Assembly: GCA_027922465.2 (NCBI GenBank)
Contig: BQMF02000056.1
Span: 310,001 to 374,000 of the forward strand
Reading direction: 5' to 3'
Origin: Turritopsis dohrnii
Taxonomy: Eukaryota > Cnidaria > Hydrozoa > Anthoathecata > Oceaniidae
DNA: 64,000 nt
Shown piece after piece: positions 45,906 to 56,500 of the stretch. A model generated the notes under the pieces. The model was not told the DNA's origin and made no database searches. It saw only the letters and a list, made by a program, of their open reading frames with translations. Each line of letters starts with the position of its first letter. Within the stretch, counting starts at the first letter, position 1. A program made the translations under genes and the position numbers.

Positions 45906-48317
45906 CCCAGTGGGCAACCTCGAACCCAGGGTTTCTTGCCTTTTCGATATACGGATGGCGGCGAAGAAGACCCTGGTCCCGGCTGCTGCGTTCTCTGATT
46001 TCATTGGTTTAGCAGGATTCTCGAATAATTTAAGCAGCGCGTTGTTTATCAAAATGGTAAACGCAGAAGCGAGAATGAAAGTCCGAGCACGTGGTTTGGA
46101 AGAGAAAATTTTATAAATTCATTGTTTTTGGAAAACCATTATATTTTTGTTTTTTCTTAATTGGCGTACATTCCAACTTATCAACCCTTCATCTACATGT
46201 GTTTTTGGACAAACTTGATAGGATAATAATGATTTTAATAAAATATTTTTTAGTTAAAAAAGGCTGGCAGTGTGACTTTTAGTTCTCTGACTAATTTGTG
46301 CCGTTCCTTCCCCATAATTTTCAAGTGGCATATCAGTTGACTGATGAATATAATTTAGTTAAATGTACGAAGAGTTATTGAAAATTACTCCTAAAAAAAG
46401 TCTATTCTCGAAAACCTAGAGTTGGAGATTGTGCAGTCTTACTGTTACTGACAACAGCTTTTTGTTGAAAGTACAATCTGTGTCTGGTGAAAAGAAAATC
46501 TCAATGATATGTGGTGTAAACATACATGTTGGTGACGGCTTTTCAGAAACTATATTCCTTGGAGAAAATCTTAAATCAGAGAAGAGAAGTCAAATTGAAT
46601 AAAGACAAAAATTTTCCATTAAACGAATGTCTGCTGGTTCACCTGAAACCAGCACGTAACCACCTGCAAAATCAATGGTTACTACAATAGAATCGAAAAA
46701 GCATCTTAATTTTGACAAAACACAATCTTCCTTTACAAATTTAAACACCAATAAAAAAGTCAACATACATACATCTGCATATCATAAACACTATGATGAA
46801 ATCATAACTATGTCAATAACACTGATGAAAAAAAAAAATCCGGTCAGCTTTAAATACAAAACAACCATTGGCCATTGTTGGGGTCATTAACGATCATTGC
46901 TCACACATATATACTTTTGGGTATAAAACGAAATATTTTCAAAGAAAACATCAATTTAAAAAGTTTGTGTCAGAAAAGGTTCGCCATCAGTCTTGAAACA
47001 ACTGCATATGAAGGGTTAACACAATTCGATTTTAGTACAACGTCTAATACAGTTTTGCAGCAAAAATGTAAGGTTTGCTGTTACTGGTATATAAAACCCA
47101 ATTAAAAAACAAATATTATGTAAAATAAATAGCTACATTTACATTTTTATAGTTTAGTTTGTAATTGTCATTGATCTTAATTCTGACTTCCTAATTCCAA
47201 AGGTGAAAATAAATAAAGATCATGATTATAACAGTGTAGAATTTTTTGTTTTAGTTTGATCCACAGTAATGTACAGTGTTTTTAATTTAAAAATATTTTG
47301 AACTTGCTTTGACTTACATTCCATATTGTTTGTTATTCTGAATTAGGAACATTGACAGTACTACTTTATTATAAATATTATATAAAGAGCTAGATATCTT
47401 ATTTATATATGAATTATGTTATGTTTAATGTTTGATGATATCCACAAAGCGAAGTCGAAGACCATGTTTTTTATGATAAAAAACCAAAATGCAGTAGAAA
47501 TTTTCAAATAACAATATATTTCTTACCACGACTCGATGCAATGTGTGCTTCACCAATGACCACAGCCACAACATTATATCTTGATATACTTGGCTCCAAA
47601 ATAGTTTTAAAGTTTTTTCATTAAGAGCCCCCTCAGGATGACAGAAAACAATTTAAGCTTTCCCTCCCAGAATCTACGGGGGAAAATGTTATATCATTTT
47701 CTTCCTCATAATTACTACAGTTAACTTCTGAAAAAAATATTATCTGTAACAAATTCTCTTCCTGCATTACTCTTAGGAATACCAATCTTGTTTAAAAAAT
47801 TCATCTGGTTTTCAATGGTCGAATTTAGGGGACTAATAACGATAACTATGTTTGAAATTTTTCTACTTCGTAAAAAGCTAAGAAGCAACTGATAAATCAA
47901 GTTGGTAAAACAGCAATAAATAACATCTCTTTCAAATAACCAATGTTCAAAACAAACAATTTGTTTAGGTTTGAAACAAATATTATCAAGGTTGCACGAT
48001 AACAAAGCAAGTTGCAGCCTTTCAAAAAGCTTCACAACATTTCCATGTTTATTAACTCGTGAACCCTTCTCTTCAGATCTTTCGGTTTGAAATACTTAAG
48101 GTTCGCCGTCTACTTATTATTTTTCACATAATTTATGCAGAACTTGCTTACTCGAAGAAGCAACTATGAAAATGTGGGGCTTACTGAGGCAAATATTGCA
48201 TAAATTAAAATCCACACTTATACTGTTGATTTTGAGCAGCCGGGACCAGGGTCTTCTTCGCCGCCATCCGTATATCGAAAAGGCAAGAAACCCTGGGTTC
48301 GAGGTTGCCCAGTGGGC
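45906..48317 (-). mobile_element. Transposon-like unit with 82-bp inverted ends and RecQ-like helicase remnant
   Basis: The 82-bp sequence at 45906-45987 (starting CCCAGTGGGCAACCTCGAAC, ending GGTCCCGGCTGCT) recurs inverted at 48235-48316 with essentially one difference. The 2.25 kb between is AT-rich and holds a decayed RecQ-like helicase on the minus strand. The outermost CCCAGTGGGCAA matches the termini of the small MITE family, and the right end directly abuts a MITE copy at 48308. Target duplications cannot be separated from that overlap. It is probably an autonomous-element relic. An inverted duplication of another repeat is the alternative. Confidence 0.7.
47721..48035 (-). pseudogene. 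RecQ-like DEAD/H helicase fragment, broken
   Basis: The frame begins ERLQLALLSCNLDNICFKPK and continues QIVCFEHWLFERDV, then LIYQLLLSFLRSRK and ISNIVIVISPLNSTIENQMN. This is the region around helicase motifs I and Ia of RecQ-type ATPases (normally AVLPTGxGKS, then VVSPLNSLxxDQ). The expected P-loop is destroyed. GCTGTTTTACCAAC still encodes AVLPT in a shifted frame, but the glycine-lysine-serine part is missing. The fragment stops soon after motif Ia. Confidence 0.7.
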
Positions 48318-48428
48318 CATATCTTGAAAAAGTTACTGCGATGAAGAGCATACTTATTGTAATAGTGTGTATATTTCTATAGAAATACACTCCTTCGCAG
48401 TGATTTCTCGACAAATTTGCCGACTGGG
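48308..48428. mobile_element. CCCAGTGGGC MITE copy sharing its end with the helicase element
   Basis: It starts CCCAGTGGGCCATATC and ends GCCGACTGGG, with an intact CACTCCTTCGCAGTGA core. Its first ten bases are also the last ten of the 45906-48317 element. Confidence 0.88.
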
Positions 48429-48761
48429 TAGTGACAAGGCAAAAAGAGCACCTGGTAAACGAACTAGGGAATTGAAGAAGTGAGAAAATGGATTTGAAAA
48501 TTGGTGTTGTTATATAGATTTGAGTTACTTCTTGTTATATACAAAGTATTTTCAACAGAATACATATCATTGGAAATATTACGACACAGGTCAAAAACGT
48601 ATCGAAGAGGATTATTAGAAATAGTGTGATCAAAATGGTCAAATCAATGAGTGCAAATTTTCCAAACAATTGAATGACATTGAAAATTTGGCACAAATTA
48701 TAGAACGAACAGTAGTGATGCTGCAAATTTGAGATATGTTTGTACATTTTCGAAAAGAGTA

Positions 48762-48878
48762 CGCAGTGGACCAAATCATTAAAAAGTCAATGCGATGGAG
48801 AGCTTCCTTATGGAAATAATGTGTGTATTTCTATAGAAAATATGAATTCCTTAGCAGTGCATTCAACAAATTATGGGT
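48762..48878. mobile_element. CCCAGTGGGC MITE copy, degraded
   Basis: It starts CGCAGTGGACCAAATC. The core GCGATGGAGAGC and TTTCTATAGAAA is recognisable and the right end is eroded. Confidence 0.7.
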
Positions 48879-50301
48879 TAAAGCGTTTTGAAAACTTGGT
48901 CCCCAAATTTCCCTTCCATCGTCATTTTGTGAAAAACAAACGCTAAACTTGAAGTCATCATAGCCAAATTTATTTATTTCTATTTCTGGACCAGATTATA
49001 ACAAGTGACAGGCAAATTCGAAATCGATGTAATATATAAAATTTTTATTCATAGTGAAGCTTGTTGGAAAGGACACCAGGAACAACAACAAATAGTATAT
49101 AATATGATTTTACAGATATTTAAAATTTATATGTAAATTCTCTGTTCGACTTGATTGGTTGATTTTCAAATACTTGCAAATAATTTTGGCAACAATTGAT
49201 TATACCTTTGGGAAAAGTTATGTTACGAAGTTCTTTCATAAAGGGAAAATATGTAATCATTGTTAAGATTGGAAACGAGGCAAGAAATGACGTCATATAA
49301 GAGTATCATAAACTGAAAGAAGACAACTTCAAAGTTATCCAAAGTTCAGGCCTTGGTCACACGAAACCTTATTTTTGATGCAGTTTGTTACACAAAGTAA
49401 TCTAACAACCGTTTTAATCAACAACCACGTATCAAGCGGTACATAGAATTAACCGTTTTTGCTTGGCTTTTGGAGATAGCACATAATAATTTTACCGGGT
49501 TATAACGAATAAGGAGATAAAACAAGATACTGTCGTTTGAAGAACGTTCGTCGCTTTTTTTGAAGAAAGCTCACGGAGAAAGAACAAAATAATCCTAAAA
49601 CAATCGGGGCTAATTTTTTCAAAAATGGATTTTATATATCTTCAAACAAAATTTTTAAAAATAATGACGACAAAAACTCAATCTAAAAAATTCTATTGAG
49701 TAAACGTACAAGAAGAAATATAAACAAAATTGATGAAAGAAGTATTTCTTGGAAAATATCCATCTTTCAACTCATGGAAAAAATATAACTGCGTTTTTGA
49801 ATAAACTTCCAATACAAAATGAATGGTCTAAAAAAATAAGAAAATGTTCGAAACTCATCATTACAGAAGGACACGAAAATTTCACGAACGCTGATTACAT
49901 TGAGAGATAGTTTAGGTAACAGCAACCCCAGCGGCACATTTGCTAAAAAAAAATCTTTGCGAAGGAGTGCATTTCTGTAGAAATATACACACAATTTCAA
50001 TAAAAATTCTCTCCGTCACAGCGACTTTTCGGCGATTTTGCCGACTGGGACAAGACTAACAACATAAATATTATAATGTGAATAGATTGTCTAGGAGACA
50101 GTCTAAAGTTCTTTATGTGATTCAATACCGGGTTTCCTCTCAATAGAAGTACGTAAGCAGCAGCAAAAACAAATTTGGTATTTTGAAAGATTCATTTCGC
50201 GCTGATGTATTCTTTACCTCTCGAATTTGTTGAAAAGGAAATCCAGCTTAGGTGAATTGGAGAAAAACACCAGGTCTTATGTATGAGAGTTTCGTTAAAA
50301 A
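48879..50301. other. Intergenic, no gene seen
   Basis: This AT-rich stretch lies between the repeat cluster and the 3' end of the minus-strand receptor gene. It contains one MITE copy and no recognisable coding sequence. Confidence 0.45.
49927..50049. mobile_element. CCCAGTGGGC MITE copy
   Basis: It starts CCCAGCGGCACATTTG and ends GCCGACTGGG, with the core GCGAAGGAGTGCATTTCTG intact. Confidence 0.88.
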
Positions 50302-50307
50302 TTTATT
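50302..50307 (-). terminator. Candidate polyadenylation signal AATAAA
   Basis: AATAAA on the minus strand lies about 180 nt after the predicted stop of the receptor gene's terminal exon (50483-50568). Confidence 0.45.
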
Positions 50308-50482
50308 TACAGTTGAACATATTCTGTATACTCTACATAGAAGTATTTCTTTTATAATGATTGTACAGCTAAAGACGTAAAAGACGTTAAAGAATGATTA
50401 TAAAATCGTAAAACTTGATATAACTATAAAAACGTTTTTCCATACAACAGCAAGAGCTGCGTCGTGATCATTGGATTCAACA

Positions 50483-50568
50483 TCATATAAGAACACAACA
50501 TGAGAAGTAGTTGGAGTTGATGGACTCAGATATGATTCTTCGTTGCAACGCAGTGCTATTTACTTGAG
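50483..50568 (-). CDS. Predicted terminal exon of the receptor gene
   Basis: After acceptor CTTCTCCTTAG, 86 nt complete a phase-1 codon and read TQVNSTALQRRIISESINSN, then YFSCCVLI and TGA. The phase fits every intact mini-exon. An AATAAA follows about 180 nt on. It was chosen on splice signals and phase only, so another terminal exon is possible. Confidence 0.45.
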
Positions 50569-53500
50569 CTAAGGAGAAGTAATGCATATCTCATTTTGTC
50601 ATTTTCATCAGTAACACTATAACAATAAATTATAGCAATATTTATATAGACGCCATTACCATTAATAAATAGAATTTCTAAACTTACTTGAAGGACCTTC
50701 AGGTTCAATGTCTACCACTTCTTCGTCTAAAAAATAAACAATAATATTATTGAAGGTCACAATGTTTAGTTTAGTTTTGGAAATGTTCATAGGCAATTTT
50801 TAAACCAATCACACGAAACTATTCCTTTCATGCTCTAGAAACTCGGTGGACTTAGAAAAAGGAAAGCAAATGTTAACACGTTTCTCATCCAATTCTCACC
50901 TTATTCTGAAGATATGGTTCACAATTCTATGCTAATTATCCTAGAGCGTCTCTTACACTGTCTTGGTGATTAGTTGGTTTGTAAATAGAAGCTCTGAACC
51001 TACTTGAAGGACTGTTTTGTTCACTGGCTGTTTGTTTTTCATTTAGGCAAAGAAAATCACCAGATAATAAAAACATTTTAATTGCGATCCTGAAAACGTT
51101 TCTTTAATAATTTCTATGACGATTTTTCAATATCATTTCTTGCACACCCAAGAAGCTGATCAGAATAAGTAAATAGAAATTCTGAACCTACATGAAGAAC
51201 TTTTCTGGTCAATGGCTGTGACTTCTTCGCCCAAGAGATTAAAGGATAAGCTAATTGATGGTGGAAACACTAACAAATGGGATCCTAAAGAAGTTTGTTT
51301 TCAAAAGTTCCAATTACAAAGCATCACTCTATCCACATCCAAGACACTGATGAAGATTAAAAATAGAACTTCGAAACCTACTTAAACGACTTTTCTTTTC
51401 AGTGGCGGTTATTTCTTGGTCTACGAAGTTAAAAGATAATTTAAACAATAGTGGTAGTGTTTTAATTGGGTTTATGAAGAAGTATATCTTTCTATTTCTA
51501 GACCAATTACACGATATCATTTCATAAACACTTTAGGCGTTGGTTATGATAAGTTAACGAATGCTTTCAACCGCCTTATCAGACGTTCAGTTCAGTGGTT
51601 GTCACTTCTTTATTTAGCAGTTTACATATTAATATAGAGGAATAAAATTGTTGGATGATAGAAGCAATTTGATTGTACTCCTGAAGAGGTTCCTTTTAAA
51701 ATCTCCATGAACAAAAGGATGCATCATATCTTATACCATCCAGATGCTTGTTAGTATTGGCAAATAGAAAATCTGAACCTACCGGTCTGGCCAATGGTTG
51801 TGATTTCTTCGGCTAAGAAATTAAACGAAAAAATCATTGATGGTGGAAACACCTACTATGGAAGATTTGTCTTCATATGTCCATTTCAACTACAAATGAT
51901 CATTCTATCCACATTAAAGACACTCATGAAGATCAATTAATAATATTTCGAAACTCACTTGAATGACTTTTCTGTTCAGTGTATGTTATTTCTTCGTCTA
52001 CGAAGTTAAGGGATAATTTAAACAATAATGGAGGCATTTTAATTGTATTCACTTGAGAAGCATATTTAGTATTAGCAAAATGAGAATCTTAATCCGCTGG
52101 TTTGTTCATTAGAAGCTCATTAGTATTAGGAAATAAAAAGTCTGAACCTACCAGCTTGGTCACTGGTTGTACCTTCTCCAACTAACAAATTAAAAAATAA
52201 AATAATTGATGGTATCAAATGGGATCAAATGGGATCCAAAAGAGGTGTGTTATCAAATGTCTAATTCAACAACCATTCATCACTCTATCCACATTCAAGA
52301 CACTGATGAAGATGAAATAATAAAATTTTGAAACCTACTTGAACAACTTTTCTTTTCATTGGATGGCATTTCGTCGTTTAGGAAGTTAGAGGATAACTTA
52401 GACAGTAGTGAAAGCAATTTAATTGAGTTCCTTAAGAAGGATATCTTAAAAGTTCTGCCTCAATTACACAAGATCATCTCTCACGCACTCTAGATTTTGG
52501 TAATAACAAGTTAATAAAAGCTTTCAACTTCCTTATAAGACTTTTCTGTTCACTGCTTGTCACATCTTCATTTATGAGTTTACAGGATAAATGATGGGGA
52601 ATAAAATTGTTGGATGAAAAATAAAATTTGATTGCACCCCTGAAGCGGTTCCTTTTGAAATCTCCATGAAAAAAATGATGCATCATAACTTACACCATCC
52701 AGAAGCTTATTAGTATTAGCAAATAGAAAAACTGAACCTACCGGTCTCGTCATTGGTTGTGACTTCTTCCTCTAAGAAAATAAACGGAACACTAATTGAT
52801 GGTGGAGACACTAACAAATGGGATCCTGAAGAGGTTTGTTTTCAAAAGTTCCAATTACAAGGCATCACTCTATCCACATCTAAGACACTGATGAAGATTA
52901 AAAATAGAACTTCGAAACCTACTTGAACGACTTTTCTTTTCAGTGGCGGTTATTTCTTGGTCTACGAAGTTAAAAGATAATTTAAACAATAGTGGTAGTG
53001 TTTTAATTGGTCTAGAAATAGAAAGATATACTTCTTCATAAATATGAAGAAGTATATCTTTCTATTTCTAGACCAATTACACGATATCATTTCATAAACA
53101 CTTTAGGCGTTGGTTATGATAAGTTAACAAATGCTTTCAACCGCCTTATCAGACGTTCAGTTCAGTGGTTGTCACTTCTTTATTTAGCAGTTTACATATT
53201 AATATAGGGGAATAAAATTGTTGGATGATAGAAGCAATTTGATTGCACTCCTGAAGATATTAGTATTAGCAAATAGAAAATCTGACTTTTCTGTTCACTG
53301 CTTGTAAATGATGGGGAATAAAATTGTTGGATGAAAAATAAAATTTGATTGCACCCCTGAAGAGGTTCCTTTTGAAATCTCCATGAAAAAAATGATGCAT
53401 CATATCTTACACCATCCAGAAGCTTATTAGTATTAGCAAATAGAAAAACTGAACCTACCGGTCTCCTCATTGGTTGTGATTTCTTCTACTAAGAAAATAA

Positions 53501-56500
53501 ACGAAACAATAATTGATTGTGGAAACACTTACAACGGGACCCTGAAGATGTTATTCAACAAATGTCTATTTCAACTACAAATGATCATTCTATCCACATT
53601 CAAGACACTGATGAAGATTAATTACTAAAATTTCGGAACTCACTTGAATGATTTTTCTGTTCAGTGGATGGCAGTTCAAGTAAATCGCATAATTATTTTC
53701 TCCAATTTTACACAATGACAAGCATATGATTTTAAATAGTTTAAAACATTTTTGAAAATTTGTTAAATTTTCTCTTAATTTGGTTTAGATATAACAATTA
53801 TGGACTAAAATATCGCAAATTGCTACCTTCTATGTGGACGTTGTGAAAAATTCGGGGATGGCATGTTTTAAAACTCCATCACATGTTAATTACTCAAATA
53901 AATCTTCTGTGACCGTCCTTTCTGATAAGCTTTAAAGTTTTTGGTTACAAAACCTTTCAATAATAAACATGATCAATTGTTGCTTTGAAAAATGTCAAGT
54001 ACCATTGAGGAAAAAATTTGGCAACAAGAAAATTTGGCGGATTAGGCTTTAACTTATTTTACATTTACGGAGTATTTCTTTCAGTAATTAAACCCCGTAA
54101 ATGTAACGGTTCAATATTGGAAGATATCCAGTTGAAAATGGTCATGTTGCTACAGCACTAAAATTCTCAAGTAAGGAAAAATCTCTCAAGTTTGTACCTG
54201 TGTGCTTTCATACTATATTCAAAAAAAGGAGGAAACACAGTTCCCATCACAGGTAGTTCGGATAAGTGATGCATTACAAGCACATTTATAGTAACAATTG
54301 AATCGATTCTTTCAAGAACATCCCTCCTCTGTTGGCAAATACAAATGATTTCAGTGGAAGTAAAAATTTTGTCCCACAGACATAACCAAGGATTTGTTCA
54401 ATCTCGTCTTGCTGACGATGATTCTGATTGGAACACAAAATCGACGACTTCAATTAGGCGATTCCTACATCGATGACAATTTCAAATGACATTTTGATTT
54501 TAATTAAGCCTTGTTGATGTCATTTGTAAGTAGAAACAATTTAAACAAATTGTAAATATTTTGTCATCATCTAAACGAAATGGCTGCCAAGTTTAGAGAA
54601 AATTTGCAACCGCCAAACTAACATTCCGCCCATTGCAAATACTATTTTCGCAAAGAAAGTTTTGATCATCCTTTTTCACAAGCTTAGAAAATCTTGCATA
54701 CTTACTTATGTTGTTTAACATATCGAACAGGATGCACTGAAGGGAATTTGTCGCTATCGAGTTCGGACTTGGAATTCCTAGTATTTCACTCTCAGTGGAT
54801 GTCGTTTTTTCGTCTACAAAGTTAAAGGATAATTTAAACAATAGTCCAAGCATTTGTGTTCACTTGAGAAGCTTATAGGATTAGCATCACTTCTTCATTT
54901 ATGAGTTTACAGGATGGAAAACAAAATTGTCGGATGAAAAAAAAATATTATTGCACTCCTGAAGCGGTTCCTTTTGAAATCTCCATGAAAAAAGTGATGC
55001 ATCATATCTTACACCATCCAGAAGCTTATTAGTATTAGCAAATAGAAAAACTGAACCTACCGGTCTCGTCATTGGTTGTGACTTCTTCTTCGTCTACAAA
55101 GTTAAAGGAAAATTGAAACAATAGTGGAGGCATTTAAATTGAGATCACTTAAAAAACGTATTAGAAAAATTGAAATTCTCAACCTACCGGTCTGGTGAGT
55201 GGTCGTGACTTCTTCAACTAAAAAATTAAAGGATAAGATAACTTATGGCAGATAAACTTACATTGGAAGCCGAAAGAGGTTTGTCTCCAAAGCCGCACAC
55301 CAATTGCAGAACATTATTCTATCTACTTTGTAGACGCTCGTGAGTATTGCTAAGTATAATTTATGAACTTACTGGAAGGACTTTCCTCTTCACTGGCTTT
55401 CACTTCTTCTTCTATAAAAGAAAACAACAACCTTTGTTTTCAAATTTAGGAAACGTTTGTGTTGAACTTTTTATGGCAATTACACAAGATCTGGAATTAA
55501 TAAATTGAACCAATATCCATACTTTTTTACACAGTCCAGACAGTGATTGGGATTAATAAATGAAAACTTTAAACTTACTTGACGGACTTTTCTGTTCATT
55601 GGCTGCCATTTCTTTGTCTGAAAATGTCAATGGTCAGAAAACATAAAGTGAAAATTCTCGTTAAAAGTTTGTGTACAAATTTCGACGACAACGCCTGATA
55701 TGTTGTTCAAAATTACAAAGATTCTGCTTGGACCAGTCTTTGACCTACTAGTGCATGACAAGTGCCTTGAGTTCTTAAGACAGAAATGCTTATATCTTTG
55801 CTGCAATTTCCCTGATAGGCGTTTAAAGCGCATAGGAAAGGAGTATTAAAATATAACGTGACAAATACTCCGATATGTGTAGCAACAGGTTCAAAAGGTT
55901 CCAATCACAATGCCCCCAGTGGTTAAGCATTTTTTATTAGTCTACAACCACTTTTTGTGCTAGAGGATAACTAACTAGTAAAAAGTTCGAAGACAAATGG
56001 TAGCAGACACCGTTTACATTCAATGTGCAATTAATAAATAAAATCATAAAAAGATTAATTGATCACAATCAAGTTCATTTTGGAAGAACTTCAACGATAA
56101 AATAAAAAGAATATCAATTCTACAAATCAAATCTTCGATTTTTAGAATTTAGCAACCGGCAAATTTGCATAATTAAGTTCGTAAATTTAGGTTCGTAACT
56201 TACAGTACCTACTTGATATCATTATGGAAAGATAAAGCAGCGTCAACATGGTCGTTAAAGTACTCGGATGTCGAATTCCTAGTATTTCACTTTCAACATG
56301 CAATACATCCTCATACAACTTCATCGATTCATCGTACTTGCCTTGATCTTTCAAAACACCGGCCAGGTTCGACTTGGTCGTTAAAGTACTCGGATGTCGA
56401 ATTCCTAGTATTTCACTTTGAAGTTGCAATACATCCTCATACAACTTCATCGATTCATCGTACTTGCCTTGCTGATTCAAAACACCGGCCAGGTTCGACT

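Larger units (their letters stand above)
50688..55617 (-). repeat. Tandem array of duplicated phase-1 mini-exons
   Basis: Copies with both AG and GT borders, in transcript order, are 55617-55579, 55411-55373, 55217-55188, 55093-55061, 54813-54706, 53488-53459, 52961-52923, 52771-52742, 52181-52152, 51997-51959, 51812-51783, 51420-51382 and 50726-50688. Lengths are 39, 30, 33 or 108 nt, always 2 nt + whole codons + 1 nt. Type A (39 nt) reads like NEEITYTEQKSHS or NQEITATEKKSRS. Type B (30 nt) reads like IEEVTTTHQT or KEEVTTNDET. Copies at 52339-52377, 51192-51230 and 51004-51042 keep the body and donor but have AA or GG in place of the acceptor AG. More decayed copies lie near 51575, 52535, 53135, 53281, 53640 and 54885. 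The flanking intronic sequence is duplicated with them. The peptides are acidic and Ser/Thr-rich. Confidence 0.75.

Noticed and set aside
45805..46116. Open frames on both strands over the left end of the helicase element
   Set aside because: They read through the 82-bp inverted end, which also yields frames at 48205-48414, so they are by-products of the repeat.
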